This document shows, in pieces, positions 41,934 to 53,116 of a DNA stretch of 64,000 nucleotides. Position numbers and translations under genes: made by a program. The stretch spans positions 1-64,000 of the forward strand of contig JAUNLG010000006.1 of the NCBI GenBank assembly GCA_030532385.1. Direction: 5' to 3'. This DNA comes from Anaerococcus sp. (GTDB taxonomy: Bacteria; Bacillota; Clostridia; Tissierellales; Peptoniphilaceae). The notes beneath the pieces were generated by a model. That model was not told the DNA's origin. It saw only the letters and a list, made by a program, of their open reading frames with translations, and did no database searches. Every line of letters begins with the position of its first letter. Position 1 is the stretch's first letter.

Positions 41934-44037
41934 CATCAACCTCCAAATCAAAATCGATATTTCTTTGATTTATATCTACATCTTTTACTCTAACCTTAAC
42001 CCTATCTCCTATTTTATAGTAGGCCTTATTGTCTCTATCAAAGGCCATCAGTTTTTCTTCCAAGAAATCATAGGTGTGGTTAGAAAATTTATACATAAAT
42101 AAGCCTTCTACAGTATTATCTAATTCTATAAACATACCAAATTCAGTTATTGAAGAGATATTTCCATAAAAATCATCCCCAATGAATCTTTTCATATACT
42201 TACATTTATATAAGTCTTCGATATCCCTTTCAGTATCTTCACTTCTTCTTTCAGTCATAGATAGGTGGTCTGCACTTTTTCCAAGACTTTTTGCAAGACT
42301 TGTTTGATTCATTGCCATCAACTTATTTCGTATATATTTTTTTAAGAGTCTGTGTACAATTAGATCAGGATACCTTCTAATAGGAGAGGTGAAATGAGTA
42401 TAATACTCAGTTGACAAGCCAAAGTGAAGATTTCTTTCGTTAGAGTATTTTGCTTTTTGCATAGTTCTTAGCATAAGTAGATTTATTATAGACTCCTCAT
42501 CCTTACCTTCTACTTTCTCTAATATTTGCTGGAAGTCCTTTGGATGAAGCCTACTTCCCCTTAGAGTATAGCCCATTGCAGCTAGTTGTGCTTTGAAACT
42601 TTCAATCTTATCTTCACTTGGTTTTTCATGGATCCTATAGATAAAAGGAAAGTCCATATAGGCAAAAAGGCTTGCTACTGTCTCATTTGCAACTAACATA
42701 AATTCTTCTATTAGTTTATTGCCACTACCCCTAACTAATTTTGAAATATTTAATACCCTACCATCTTCTGATACATCAATTTGGCTTTCAGAGAAGTTAA
42801 AGTCTATTGACCCTCTTTTATGCCTTTTTTTAGCTAAAATTTTTCTTAATTCATCAAAATTATCAAGAGCTTGTTTTATTTTCTCATCTTCAAAAATAGA
42901 CTCGTCCCTATCATCCAAATAAGCATTTACATCTTCATAAGTCAACCTGTAATTTGAATTAATTACAGCCTCATAAAAATCATTTTCCTTAACTTCACCA
43001 TCTTGGTCTATCTTCATCTTAAGACTTAGGCTAAGCCTATCTTCCTTAGGATTTAGTGAGCATATCCCATTCGATAGGGCCTTAGGCAACATTGGAATGA
43101 CTATATTATATAAATAGGTAGAGTTACCTCTTTCGTAGGCATCATCATCAATGGGGGTAGACCTTTTAACATAATGGCTTACATCAGCAATATGGACATA
43201 AAGAATATAGTAATTATCTTCTTTAATAATAGATATTGCATCATCAAAGTCTTTAGAGTCCCTACCATCAATTGTAACTGTAAATAAATCCCTTAGGTCC
43301 TTTCTACCCTCATAATCTAAGGCAGATAAGTCTTGGTCTATATATAAAGCCTCTCTTTTAGTTTTTTTAGAAAACTCAACAGCTAAACCATGAGACCTAA
43401 TTGATGAGAGAACATCAATATTCTTGTCATTTTTCCCACCAATTATTTCTACTATTCTTCCCTCAGGCTTACCATTTTTAGGGTAGTTAATAATTTCTAC
43501 CACTACCTTATCCTTGTTTTTAGCCTTTTTAGTATACTTTTGCTCTACATATATATCTTCGCCAAAGTTTGTATTATCTGGTATAACAAAGCCAAATCCC
43601 TTATTTTTTTGGAAAGTTCCTACTATTTCTTCATTGGCTCTTTCTAGTATTTCAAGGACTTCTCCCTCAGCATTTCTTCCCTTTTCCTTCTTTCTTTTTA
43701 TGCCAATCCTTACCCTATCATTATTATGGGCTGACTTTAGGTCATCTTTCTTTATGAAGACATCCTCAAAGTCTTCTTCATCAGATATGAAAAATCCATA
43801 TCCCCCTTGGGCAAGTGAGATCTTTCCAAAAAGTTTTCTTTCTTCTTCATCAATTGGCATAATACGTTTTTTATTAGAAATTCTAATCTTTCCTTCTTTA
43901 TCTAAAGTTTTAAGCAAGTCGTGGACAGATTTTTTTGTATACTTATCAACCTTAAGATAGGATTCTAATTCCTTTATGGTCATGGGTTGGTAGTCTTTGT
44001 CATTGACTAAGCTTAAAATAAGGTCTTTTAAATTCAT
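41914..44037 (-). CDS. rnr: Ribonuclease R
   Basis: A 707-aa 3'-5' exoribonuclease of the RNB family. An N-terminal winged-helix-like region (1-60), two cold-shock domains (about 65-220), the RNB catalytic domain (about 245-570, with DGRDSKDFDDAISI for metal-binding Asp residues) and a C-terminal S1 domain (about 625-700) are all visible. With SmpB and tmRNA it degrades defective mRNAs, which fits the overlap with smpB. Upstream is secG, the usual order. Confidence 0.95.
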   Translation of the reverse strand: MNLKDLILSLVNDKDYQPMTIKELESYLKVDKYTKKSVHDLLKTLDKEGKIRISNKKRIMPIDEEERKLFGKISLAQGGYGFFISDEEDFEDVFIKKDDLKSAHNNDRVRIGIKRKKEKGRNAEGEVLEILERANEEIVGTFQKNKGFGFVIPDNTNFGEDIYVEQKYTKKAKNKDKVVVEIINYPKNGKPEGRIVEIIGGKNDKNIDVLSSIRSHGLAVEFSKKTKREALYIDQDLSALDYEGRKDLRDLFTVTIDGRDSKDFDDAISIIKEDNYYILYVHIADVSHYVKRSTPIDDDAYERGNSTYLYNIVIPMLPKALSNGICSLNPKEDRLSLSLKMKIDQDGEVKENDFYEAVINSNYRLTYEDVNAYLDDRDESIFEDEKIKQALDNFDELRKILAKKRHKRGSIDFNFSESQIDVSEDGRVLNISKLVRGSGNKLIEEFMLVANETVASLFAYMDFPFIYRIHEKPSEDKIESFKAQLAAMGYTLRGSRLHPKDFQQILEKVEGKDEESIINLLMLRTMQKAKYSNERNLHFGLSTEYYTHFTSPIRRYPDLIVHRLLKKYIRNKLMAMNQTSLAKSLGKSADHLSMTERRSEDTERDIEDLYKCKYMKRFIGDDFYGNISSITEFGMFIELDNTVEGLFMYKFSNHTYDFLEEKLMAFDRDNKAYYKIGDRVKVRVKDVDINQRNIDFDLEVDDETISQ

Positions 44038-44060
44038 TGTCTTCTCCTTGTGTCTATATT

Positions 44061-44088
44061 AAAAAAGAGGCTAAGCTATTATAAGCCT
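44061..44088 (-). terminator. Weak terminator between secG and rnr
   Basis: AGGCT (44068-44072) pairs with AGCCT (44084-44088), followed on the minus strand by a CTTTTTT run. Being short it may allow read-through into rnr. Confidence 0.5.
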
Positions 44089-44096
44089 ACCCCTTT

Positions 44097-44324
44097 CTAC
44101 TTAATTGCTATCATGATTATACTAGCTAAAAATAAAAGTACTCCACCTGCTATAGCAACCTTATCTAAAAGTTCATTTTTAGATCTGTGAGCGCTTTTAC
44201 CAAATACGTTTGTTTGAGTACCTGATAGAGCCCCTAGTCCTTCAGTTTTTGGATCTTGCATGGTTACTGCAACTATTATTACTATGGATGCAATAACTAG
44301 TATAATGCTTAAAAAACTTACCAT
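44097..44324 (-). CDS. secG: Preprotein translocase subunit SecG
   Basis: A 75-aa protein with two hydrophobic helices (residues about 3-22 and 53-73) and the connecting loop TEGLGALSGTQTNVFGKSA, which is the SecG hallmark. It assists SecYE. It lies between eno and rnr, a conserved Firmicutes position. A GGAGGTG ribosome binding site precedes the start. Confidence 0.94.
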   Translation of the reverse strand: MVSFLSIILVIASIVIIVAVTMQDPKTEGLGALSGTQTNVFGKSAHRSKNELLDKVAIAGGVLLFLASIIMIAIK

Positions 44325-44393
44325 ATAGACACCTCCGATTCATCTATAAATAATACCATATTTAAGGGTAATTTTCAAGGGAAATTATTCTAA

Positions 44394-44429
44394 TAAAAAA
44401 GGAGTCTGAGCTTAAAGCTACAAACTCCC
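44394..44429 (-). terminator. Terminator of the glycolytic operon after eno
   Basis: GGAGTCTGAGCTT (from 44401) pairs imperfectly with AAGCTACAAACTCC (to 44428), and seven T follow on the minus strand. It begins 16 bp after the eno stop. Confidence 0.82.
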
Positions 44430-44444
44430 TTTTTAAATTACTTA

Positions 44445-45737
<1,293 letters not shown>

Positions 45738-45747
45738 TTAAATCTCC

Positions 45748-46500
45748 TTATTTATTAAAATTTACTAAACTTTCAAAGTCACTTGCTTTTAAGCTTGCTC
45801 CACCTACTAGGGCACCATCAATATTTTCCTTACCCATCAATTCTACAACATTGTTAGGCTTTACTGATCCGCCATATTGGATTCTTACTTTTTCGCTTAG
45901 GTCTGTACCGTATTTATCTTCGATTATACTTCTGATAAATCCGCACATTTTATCAGCATCATCACTTGATGCAGTCTTGCCAGTTCCTATAGCCCAGATT
46001 GGTTCATAAGCTATGATTACTTTTTCTATATCTTCACTGGAAACATCTTTAAGGTCAGCTTCAATTTGGCTTTTTACCTTATCTTCTTGTTTGTCTGCTT
46101 CTCTTTCTTCAAGGCTTTCCCCACAACAAAGAATTGGTGTTAGTCCATGGTCTAGGGCTGAGATAACTTTTTTGTTGATCAATTCGTCATCTTCTTTAAA
46201 GTACTCACGTCTTTCAGAATGACCTAGGATTACATATTTAGCTCCTATGTCAGTTAGCATGGTTGGAGAAATTTCTCCTGTAAATGCCCCACTTTCTTCA
46301 AAATACATATTTTGAGCCCCAAAGTTAACACCTGTATCCTCTAATTTTTCCTTGGCAACAAGTAAGTCAATAGCTGGAGTACATACTCCTGCTTCAACTT
46401 CACTATCAAGGTCTAAATTCTTGATCTCTTCTAGTAATTGGCTAGCTTCAGAAACTGTCTTATTCATCTTCCAGTTTCCAACTATAACTGGTTTACGCAT
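45748..46500 (-). CDS. tpiA: Triosephosphate isomerase
   Basis: A 250-aa TIM-barrel enzyme. The active-site lysine is in GNWKMNKT (residues 8-15), the histidine in LGHSERREYF and the catalytic glutamate in IAYEPIWAIGTGKTAS, followed by the phosphate-binding YGGSVKPNN and DGALVGGASL. It lies 10 bp from both pgk and eno, so all three are one transcript. Confidence 0.98.
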   Translation of the reverse strand: MRKPVIVGNWKMNKTVSEASQLLEEIKNLDLDSEVEAGVCTPAIDLLVAKEKLEDTGVNFGAQNMYFEESGAFTGEISPTMLTDIGAKYVILGHSERREYFKEDDELINKKVISALDHGLTPILCCGESLEEREADKQEDKVKSQIEADLKDVSSEDIEKVIIAYEPIWAIGTGKTASSDDADKMCGFIRSIIEDKYGTDLSEKVRIQYGGSVKPNNVVELMGKENIDGALVGGASLKASDFESLVNFNK

Positions 46501-46510
46501 ACTTACTCCT

Positions 46511-47707
46511 TTACTTCTCTTCGATTGCCTTGATTCCTGGTAGGTCTTTTCCTTCTAAAAATTCTAGACTTGCTCCACCACCTGTTGAAACATGAGTGAT
46601 CTTATCTTTAAGTCCTGCTTTTTCTATTGCTAGGGCAGAATCTCCTCCGCCTACTATGGTAACCGCATCACTTTCTGCTAAGGCCTTGGCAACTTTATTG
46701 GTTCCATTTGAGAATTCTTTTATTTCAAACACTCCCATTGGTCCATTCCAAACAACAGTCTTAGCTTCTTTAATTTTTGAAGCAAAAACTTCTGCAGTTT
46801 TTTCTCCAATATCCAAAGCTTCCATATCTTCTGGTATATGATCAATATCTACCATCTTAGTTTCAACACCAGATTTAATCTCGCTTGCAATTACAACATC
46901 TAGAGGAAGAATAATTTCAACATTGTTTTCTTTTGCTTTTTCTAATAATTCTAAGGATAGGCCCATCTTATCTCCTTCTAAAAGAGACTTACCTATCTCT
47001 TTGCCTTGAGCTTTAAGGAAAGTATAGGCCATACCTCCACCGATTAAGATAGTATCAACCTTACCAATTAAGTTCTCAATTACACCAATCTTATCTGAAA
47101 CCTTGGCCCCACCAAGAATTGAAACAAATGGGTGGTATGGTTCTTCTAGAGCCTTACCCATTATAGAAATTTCTTTTTCTATTAAAAAGCCAACTGCTGA
47201 AGGAAGATTGTTTGCCAAACCAACATTTGATGCATGGGCTCTGTGGCTTGTACCAAAGGCATCATTTACATATAAGTCAGCAAGATTTGCTAGTTTCTTT
47301 GCAAATTCAGGATCATTTTTAGTCTCACCTGCTACAAATCTTGTATTTTCTAATAAGGCAAGTTCTCCCTCTTTTAATTGGTCTACACCTTCAACAACCT
47401 TGTTGTCTACAACTTCATCACTTGCTAAAAAGTGAAATTTATCTTTGTAGATTTCTTCTAGGTAAGCTGCAACAGGCTTAAGAGAAAATTCTGGATTTGC
47501 CTCACCTTTTGGTCTACCTAAGTGGCTTATAAGAATGACTTTACCCGCATTTTCTAGTAGGTAGTCTATTGTAGGAAGTGCCGCTTTTATTCTAGAATCA
47601 TCAGCAATTTCTTCTCTATTTTCTTTTGATAAAGGAACGTTGAAATCAACTCTTACTATTACTTTTTTTCCTTTAACATCTAAATCTTTTACAGTTTTTT
47701 TATTCAT
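46511..47707 (-). CDS. pgk: Phosphoglycerate kinase
   Basis: A 398-aa kinase. The substrate-binding [21 protein letters not shown] (split here as RVDFNVPL and later DDSR), the [10 protein letters not shown] stretch and the C-terminal ATP-binding [14 protein letters not shown] and [13 protein letters not shown] are clear. The ATG at 47705-47707 is chosen over one 4 codons upstream because GGGGAG precedes it. It follows a terminator-like hairpin behind gap, so its level may be lower than that of gap. Confidence 0.97.
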   Translation of the reverse strand: MNKKTVKDLDVKGKKVIVRVDFNVPLSKENREEIADDSRIKAALPTIDYLLENAGKVILISHLGRPKGEANPEFSLKPVAAYLEEIYKDKFHFLASDEVVDNKVVEGVDQLKEGELALLENTRFVAGETKNDPEFAKKLANLADLYVNDAFGTSHRAHASNVGLANNLPSAVGFLIEKEISIMGKALEEPYHPFVSILGGAKVSDKIGVIENLIGKVDTILIGGGMAYTFLKAQGKEIGKSLLEGDKMGLSLELLEKAKENNVEIILPLDVVIASEIKSGVETKMVDIDHIPEDMEALDIGEKTAEVFASKIKEAKTVVWNGPMGVFEIKEFSNGTNKVAKALAESDAVTIVGGGDSALAIEKAGLKDKITHVSTGGGASLEFLEGKDLPGIKAIEEK

Positions 47708-47723
47708 AATACTCCCCATTATT

Positions 47724-47754
47724 CTAGATAAAAAAAGGCGAGACTTACCTCGCC
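47724..47754 (-). terminator. Hairpin terminator between gap and pgk
   Basis: GGCGAG (47737-47742) pairs with CTCGCC (47749-47754) and a run of seven T follows on the minus strand. It would partly end gap transcripts before pgk. Confidence 0.78.
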
Positions 47755-47765
47755 CTTCTTAACTC

Positions 47766-48773
47766 TTAAAGATTTGCTAGATAATCAAGTGTTCTAACTA
47801 AGTTAGATACATATCCCATTTCGTTATCATACCAAGCAACTGTTTTAACAACTTGAGTTCCATCTTCACCATCTACAACTTTTGTTAGTTGAGAATCGAA
47901 AACTGAACCTGCTGGGTATCCGATTATATCACTTGATACTATATCTTCTTCTGTGTAAGCAAATGCATCTGATTCATATTTTTTCATTGCTGCATTAACA
48001 TCTTCTACAGTAACTTTCTTCTCTAATACTGAGTAAAGTTCTGTGATTGATCCTGTAATTGTTGGTACTCTTAATGCAGAACCATCAATTTTTCCATTAA
48101 CTTCTGGAAGTACTAGACCAACAGCCTTAGCAGCTCCAGTTGATGCTGGAATTATATTTTGTGCAGCTGCACGTCCACCTCTAAGGTCTTTCTTAGAAGC
48201 TGGTGTATCTTGAATAGCTTGTGTAGCTGTATATGCGTGGATTGTAGACATTTGACCAGATACAAAACCAAACTCTTTCATCAATACATTAACCATTGGT
48301 GATAGGCAGTTTGTTGTACAGCTTGCTGCAGATACAACTGTTTCTGATCCATCAAGAGTATCGTGGTTTACGCCATAAACTATAGTCTTCATCTCGCCCT
48401 TACCTGGTGCAGAAATTAGAACTTTCTTAGCTCCAGCTTTTATATGAGCTTCAGCTTTTTCCTTTTCTGTAAAGAAACCTGTACATTCAAGTACTACATC
48501 TACATCAAGGTCTCCCCAAGGAAGGTCTTCTGGATTTCTTTCAGCAAATACTTTGATTTCTTTGCCATCAATCTTAAATCCATCATCTGTTAATTCAGCA
48601 TCACCCTTAAATCTACCTTGAGCTGTATCATATTTGAAAGCATATAAAAGACCCTTTTTATCAATTAGGTCATTTATTGCTACTACTTCGATATCATCTG
48701 TCACTTCTGCGATTCTTCTAAGTGTTAGACGTCCTATTCTACCGAATCCATTAATTGCTACTTTTGTTGCCAT
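47766..48773 (-). CDS. gap: Glyceraldehyde-3-phosphate dehydrogenase
   Basis: A 335-aa NAD-dependent GAPDH with the Rossmann start [14 protein letters not shown], the catalytic cysteine in [12 protein letters not shown] near residue 153, the following [15 protein letters not shown] stretch with its His, and WYDNEMGY near the C terminus. It leads the glycolytic genes gap-pgk-tpiA-eno, with a promoter in front and a hairpin behind. No phosphoglycerate mutase is in the cluster, and no CggR-type regulator precedes it. AGGAGG ribosome binding site. Confidence 0.98.
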   Translation of the reverse strand: MATKVAINGFGRIGRLTLRRIAEVTDDIEVVAINDLIDKKGLLYAFKYDTAQGRFKGDAELTDDGFKIDGKEIKVFAERNPEDLPWGDLDVDVVLECTGFFTEKEKAEAHIKAGAKKVLISAPGKGEMKTIVYGVNHDTLDGSETVVSAASCTTNCLSPMVNVLMKEFGFVSGQMSTIHAYTATQAIQDTPASKKDLRGGRAAAQNIIPASTGAAKAVGLVLPEVNGKIDGSALRVPTITGSITELYSVLEKKVTVEDVNAAMKKYESDAFAYTEEDIVSSDIIGYPAGSVFDSQLTKVVDGEDGTQVVKTVAWYDNEMGYVSNLVRTLDYLANL

Positions 48774-48808
48774 TATTTCCTCCTAATTTAATTCTTACTA
48801 CAGTAATT

Positions 48809-48837
48809 ACTTTACTAAATTGTTATTATATTGTCAA
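48809..48837 (-). promoter_or_regulatory. gap operon promoter
   Basis: On the minus strand a perfect TTGACA (48832-48837), 17-bp spacer and TAAAGT (48809-48814), 35 bp before the gap start. A small palindrome AGTAATTACT (48801-48811 region) overlaps the -10 box downstream edge and could be an operator. Confidence 0.7.
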
Positions 48838-48922
48838 CTGATTTTCATCATCCTCTTTTTAAATAGTACCCAAAAGTAACCATATATAACCATCTTATTA
48901 GCATATAAATATATAATTACTT

Positions 48923-48958
48923 TAGCTAAAAGGCCTAGGATCTACCAAGCTAGGCCTT
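48923..48958 (-). terminator. trxB terminator
   Basis: AAGGCCTAG (48930-48938) pairs perfectly with CTAGGCCTT (48950-48958); only four T follow on the minus strand. The trxB stop codon is in the loop. Confidence 0.65.
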
Positions 48959-49868
48959 CTAAATATCTATTTGCAAGAACTGCTGCTATCGCTCCATCCG
49001 AAGCTGCTGTTACTATTTGGCGGACCTTTTTGTCACGAACATCTCCTACTGCAAAAACACCTTCAAGGTTTGTCTTCATATCTTCATCTGTAACTATATA
49101 GCCATGTTTTAATTCTACTTGACCTTCAAACAAATCAGTTTGTGGGATATATCCTATAAAGATAAATACACCTATAGGTGACCCATCTTTTGACTTTAAT
49201 TCCTTGATCTCTCTGGTCTTGGTATTTTCTACAAGTAAAGACTTAGCTTCTTTATCACCCTTTATTTCTTTAACTATAGCATTTAGTTCAAATTTTATTT
49301 TAGGATCATTCTTTACTTTATCAACTACCACTGCAGAAGCTCTAAACTCTTCTCTCCTATGGATAATAGTAACACTTTTTGCAAACCTACTTAAGTAGGA
49401 AGCTTCTTCCAAGGCAGAATCTCCTCCACCAACTACATATATATCTAGACCAGTAAAGAAAGGTCCATCACAGGTAGCACAAAAAGATACTCCTTTAGAA
49501 GAAAATTCTTCTTCTCCAGGGATCTCTAGTTTCCTATGACTTGCTCCAGAAGATATAATTACAACCTTTGCTTCATATTCAGCCTTATCTGTCTTAACCT
49601 TTTTGACATCACCTTTTAATGAAACTTCTACTACATCTTCATATTTAATTTCAGCAAACTCTTTACTTTGCTCAAGCATCCTATTAGAAAGACCCATACC
49701 GCTAGCATCTTCTATAGATCCAGGATAGTTTTCTACAAAAGCTGTTCCTGAAACTTGCCCTCCTGCTAGGGACTTTTCTATAATAAGTGTCTTAAGCTTA
49801 CTTCTACCAGCATATAAGCCTGCGGTAAGACCTGCAGGCCCTCCACCAACTATTATTATATCGTACAT
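48942..49868 (-). CDS. trxB: Thioredoxin reductase
   Basis: A 308-aa flavoprotein that reduces thioredoxin with NADPH. FAD-binding IIVGGGPAGLTAGLYAGR at residues 5-22, the redox pair CATCDG near residue 134, the NADPH-binding [12 protein letters not shown] near 151 and the C-terminal FAD motif GVFAVGDVRDKKVRQI are all intact. It is the last gene of nth-cof-trmL-trxB, with a 10-bp gap after trmL. Confidence 0.95.
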   Translation of the reverse strand: MYDIIIVGGGPAGLTAGLYAGRSKLKTLIIEKSLAGGQVSGTAFVENYPGSIEDASGMGLSNRMLEQSKEFAEIKYEDVVEVSLKGDVKKVKTDKAEYEAKVVIISSGASHRKLEIPGEEEFSSKGVSFCATCDGPFFTGLDIYVVGGGDSALEEASYLSRFAKSVTIIHRREEFRASAVVVDKVKNDPKIKFELNAIVKEIKGDKEAKSLLVENTKTREIKELKSKDGSPIGVFIFIGYIPQTDLFEGQVELKHGYIVTDEDMKTNLEGVFAVGDVRDKKVRQIVTAASDGAIAAVLANRYLEGLAW

Positions 49869-49878
49869 ATTTCTCCTT

Positions 49879-50337
49879 TTAAAACTTAAATCCTTCTTGC
49901 CTTAATGCCTCATATAATACTATATTAACAGAATTGGCAAGATTTAAAGATCTATCTATTTTCTTAGTCATAGGGATTGTTAGAATCTTATCCCTATATT
50001 TTTCTAACAAAGTCTTATCTATACCTTCTTTTTCCCTACCAAAGATTAGAAAATCTCCATCTTGATACTTGCCATCAGTATATTTCTTATCACTTCCAGT
50101 TTCTATTAGAAAAAATCTTTTATCTTTTATATATTCCAAAAATTCATCCAGGCTATCATGGATTACTAGATCCACATATTGCCAATAATCAATGCCTGCT
50201 TTCTTTAAAAACCTATCTGACAGGTCAAACTTAAAGGGTCTGACCAAGTGGAGCCTTGATTCTGTTAGGACACATGTCCTTCCAATATTTCCAACATTAC
50301 CAGGATGCTCTGGTCCTAGAAGAACTATATTAAACAC
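49879..50337 (-). CDS. trmL: tRNA (cytidine/uridine-34-2'-O)-methyltransferase TrmL-type
   Basis: A 152-aa SPOUT-class methyltransferase. Motif 1 is the N-terminal HPGNVGNIGRTC (residues 10-21), and the knot motifs 2 and 3 are FLIFGREKEGID and IPMTKKIDRSLNLANSV. The small stand-alone domain is typical of TrmL, which methylates wobble base 34 of tRNA-Leu. It overlaps the HAD phosphatase gene by 13 bp. Confidence 0.9.
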   Translation of the reverse strand: MFNIVLLGPEHPGNVGNIGRTCVLTESRLHLVRPFKFDLSDRFLKKAGIDYWQYVDLVIHDSLDEFLEYIKDKRFFLIETGSDKKYTDGKYQDGDFLIFGREKEGIDKTLLEKYRDKILTIPMTKKIDRSLNLANSVNIVLYEALRQEGFKF

Positions 50338-51170
50338 CTATTATGCTCCTTTATAATTTCTACTGCTTGGCTAATGGCCTTACCATCATTATCTTCTAAT
50401 ATATGGTCACTAATATTTTTAACTTTATCATTGGCATTACTCATAGCAAAAGATAGGCTAGCTTTTTCCAGCATTTCTAAGTCATTATCTGAATCACCAA
50501 TTGCTGCAAAGCTATTCTTACTTATACCCATTTTTTCACATAAACCATAAATGGCCGATAGCTTGCTAGTCCCCTTGCTTGTAATTTCAATAGCATCTTC
50601 ATAGGAAGATGTTATATAGACTTGATCATTTAGCCTATCTTTAATTATAGTGACCAAGCTATCCCTTGATATCTTTGATTTATCTATACCATTTATCAAA
50701 AACTTATAGCAAGACTCTCCCTTAGTTTTTAATTTTAATAAAGGATCATTTGATATGTCTAAATTTGCTTGGTAATTTAATCCATAGTCTATATCCTTTC
50801 TTAAGTGGTCAAGGCTTTCTAAGTCAAGTTCATTTGAATAGTAGGTATCAAGACTATAGAAATGAAATTTAAGCTTATTTTTAATTGAAATATCAATAAG
50901 TTTCTCTAGTATAGTAAAGTCTAGGGGATTTTCTATAAATAACTTATCATAATCCATGCCCATCAAAGCCCCGTTATTTGCAATTAGGACAGGGTCTTTA
51001 GAAATCTTTTGAGCCTGGTAGAGGACTGATGAAAAGACCCTTCCGCTAGCTAAGATAACTCTCACTCCACTTGCTTCTAGATCCCTAAGGGCCTTAATAT
51101 TTTCTTTCCTTAAAATAGACCTTGAATCTAACAAAGTTCCATCAAGGTCTAGGGCAAATAATTTAATCAT
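50325..51170 (-). CDS. Cof-type HAD-superfamily phosphatase
   Basis: A 281-aa HAD phosphatase of the Cof (IIB cap) subgroup. Motif I LDLDGTLLDS is at residues 5-14, motif II is ILASGRVFS, and motif IV is IGDSDNDLEMLEKA. Members hydrolyse sugar phosphates, pyridoxal phosphate or FMN; the target here is unknown. The ATG at 51168-51170 is preferred over one 7 codons upstream for its AGAGG site. It overlaps nth by 8 bp. Confidence 0.9.
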   Translation of the reverse strand: MIKLFALDLDGTLLDSRSILRKENIKALRDLEASGVRVILASGRVFSSVLYQAQKISKDPVLIANNGALMGMDYDKLFIENPLDFTILEKLIDISIKNKLKFHFYSLDTYYSNELDLESLDHLRKDIDYGLNYQANLDISNDPLLKLKTKGESCYKFLINGIDKSKISRDSLVTIIKDRLNDQVYITSSYEDAIEITSKGTSKLSAIYGLCEKMGISKNSFAAIGDSDNDLEMLEKASLSFAMSNANDKVKNISDHILEDNDGKAISQAVEIIKEHNRCLI

Positions 51171-51777
51171 GGTCTTTCCTCTTATATTCACATACTTGAT
51201 TTAGGGGACATTGGTCACAAAGAGGGTTCCTTGCCTTACAAATAGCCCTTCCATGGCTAATCAATTGGTGGTGGGTCTTCCTCCACTTATCCTTTGGTAT
51301 GTTTCTTTCAAGGTCTTTTTCTGTATTTAAGACATTATTTGCTTTAGCAAGTCCAATCCTATTTGCCAACCTAAAAACATGAGTATCTACTGCAATTGAT
51401 GGGATATTAAAGGCATTTGATATTACAACATTGGCAGTCTTTCTGCCAACTCCTGGTAGCTTCATCAGCTCGCTTCTAGATTGTGGTAGCTGACCTTTAT
51501 AATCTTCTAACAAAATTTTGCTTGTTGCCTTGATGTTTTTTGCCTTATTCTTATATATACCTACAGTTTTTATATAGTTTTCTATTGTTTTTATATCAGC
51601 ATTAGCAAAATCACTGGGTGTATTTAAATCCTTAAACATTACTTCAGTCACCTTATTTACCCTTACATCTGTTGATTGGGCTGAAAGTATGGTTGCTACT
51701 AATAGCTCAAAGGGAGTGGTAAAGTTTAACATTGAGTAATCTACATCAGGATATGTCTGGTCTAAAATTTCTAACAC
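51163..51777 (-). CDS. nth: Endonuclease III
   Basis: A 204-aa base-excision-repair glycosylase/lyase. The helix-hairpin-helix MKLPGVGRKTANVV and the catalytic Asp in VDTHVFRLANRIG are present, with the Lys in the HhH. The iron-sulfur cluster ligands are in CKARNPLCDQCPLNQVC near the C terminus. It is the first gene of a coupled operon with the HAD phosphatase, trmL and trxB, and diverges from rodA. Confidence 0.95.
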   Translation of the reverse strand: MLEILDQTYPDVDYSMLNFTTPFELLVATILSAQSTDVRVNKVTEVMFKDLNTPSDFANADIKTIENYIKTVGIYKNKAKNIKATSKILLEDYKGQLPQSRSELMKLPGVGRKTANVVISNAFNIPSIAVDTHVFRLANRIGLAKANNVLNTEKDLERNIPKDKWRKTHHQLISHGRAICKARNPLCDQCPLNQVCEYKRKDHD

Positions 51778-51847
51778 TTTATTTATTTCATTTTGATTTA
51801 AAATACTATCACCTCTTTTTATACTATACCCTCTCCTTAAATTTTGT

Positions 51848-51876
51848 TTGCTTAAGAAAGTCCCATGTTATATAAT
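51848..51876 (+). promoter_or_regulatory. rodA promoter
   Basis: TTGCTT (51848-51853), 17-bp spacer, perfect TATAAT (51871-51876), 24 bp before the start codon. Confidence 0.8.
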
Positions 51877-51900
51877 AGGTTAAGAATTGGAGTTGATTTA

Positions 51901-53070
51901 ATGTTTAATTTAAAGAAAAAAGATATAAAAGAATTAGACTTTATTCTTTTATTTACTACAATTATCCTTTCAATCTTTGGTCTAGTTGTCCTATATTCTG
52001 CTCACGGGGGAAATTTCGCTCCTATTGCCAGCCAGTTTATAGCAACTTTCCTAGGATTTGTAGTTATTGTCATACTTGCTACTATCGATTTAGATGTGAT
52101 TAAAAGATCTTATTGGATAATTTATTCTATTATGATCGGCCTACTTGTACTTACAATTTTTCTAGGTAGGGGGCTTGATGAGTGGGGAGCCAGGTCTTGG
52201 CTTTATATTGGATCCTTCTCATTTCAACCATCAGAGATTGCAAAGGTTGGGATTATTTTCTCCCTTGCAGCCTTTTTAGATAAGCATAGGTTTGATATAA
52301 ATGATAAATTTACAGTTTTAAAGGTGGTTTTGATGGTGGGAGTTCCTATTGGCTTAATCTTACTCCAACCAGATTTTGGTACATCTATGGTCTATATTTT
52401 CTTTGTAGCGGCTATGATTTTCGTAGGTGGACTTTCTTGGAAGTGGATTGGGATATTTATAGGCCTTGGTTTAATTGTTGGATTTTTCCTACTAACAAAC
52501 CTTTCAGGCTATAGGCTAGATAGGATCCAAAACTTTCTTGACCCATCCCGTGATACTTCAGGCTCTAACTGGCAGCAACAACAAGGACTTATCGCTATAG
52601 GTTCTGGAATGCTTTTAGGCAGAGGGTACCTAAATGGAAGCCAATCTCAATATGGCTATATCCCAGAAAAAGAAACTGACTTTATTTTCTCAGTTCTTGC
52701 TGAAGAGCTAGGTTTTGTAGGATCGATCATTGTAATAATTCTTTTTGCAATATTAATCCTAAGACTTGTAATTATAGCCAAAGATTCAAATAATACCTTT
52801 ATAAGCCTGATGGTTACAGGAATTGCAGCCTTATTATTCATTCACATTTTTGAAAATGTAGCGATGACCATAGGTCTTATGCCTGTAACCGGAATTCCAC
52901 TTCCTTTTTTTTCCTATGGTGGAACCTTCCAGCTTATAACTTTAAGTAATATAGGACTTGCTATTTCAGCATCTATGCAAAAAAAGCAATTTGACGATGG
53001 AATCCTTGATGATAGGTCAACAGAATTTTTAGATGCCTCAAAGGTTAGGATATCTAAAAGAAAAATTTAG
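51901..53070 (+). CDS. rodA: RodA/FtsW-family peptidoglycan glycosyltransferase (SEDS)
   Basis: A 389-aa SEDS protein with about ten membrane helices. The conserved WLYIGSFSFQPSEIAKVG, the Asp-containing large extracellular loop after NWQQQQGLIAIGSGML (the catalytic Asp region) and the late GIPLPFFSYGGT are clear. SEDS proteins polymerise lipid II together with a class B PBP. RodA and FtsW are hard to tell apart here; no mreB or PBP is adjacent, and a coccus may need only one. The ATG at 51901 is chosen over one 12 codons upstream because of GGAG 8 bp before it. Confidence 0.88.
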   Translation: MFNLKKKDIKELDFILLFTTIILSIFGLVVLYSAHGGNFAPIASQFIATFLGFVVIVILATIDLDVIKRSYWIIYSIMIGLLVLTIFLGRGLDEWGARSWLYIGSFSFQPSEIAKVGIIFSLAAFLDKHRFDINDKFTVLKVVLMVGVPIGLILLQPDFGTSMVYIFFVAAMIFVGGLSWKWIGIFIGLGLIVGFFLLTNLSGYRLDRIQNFLDPSRDTSGSNWQQQQGLIAIGSGMLLGRGYLNGSQSQYGYIPEKETDFIFSVLAEELGFVGSIIVIILFAILILRLVIIAKDSNNTFISLMVTGIAALLFIHIFENVAMTIGLMPVTGIPLPFFSYGGTFQLITLSNIGLAISASMQKKQFDDGILDDRSTEFLDASKVRISKRKI

Positions 53071-53080
53071 TATAAAAAAG

Positions 53081-53116
53081 GATGAGTTAAGATTAAAAAT
53101 CTTCGCTCATCTTTTT
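53081..53116. terminator. Terminator between rodA and comF
   Basis: GATGAG (53081-53086) pairs with CTCATC (53106-53111) and, inside, AAGATT (53089-53094) with AATCTT (53098-53103), then T5 on the plus strand. On the minus strand an A-rich stretch reads as CTTTTTTATACT, so it is bidirectional. Confidence 0.8.
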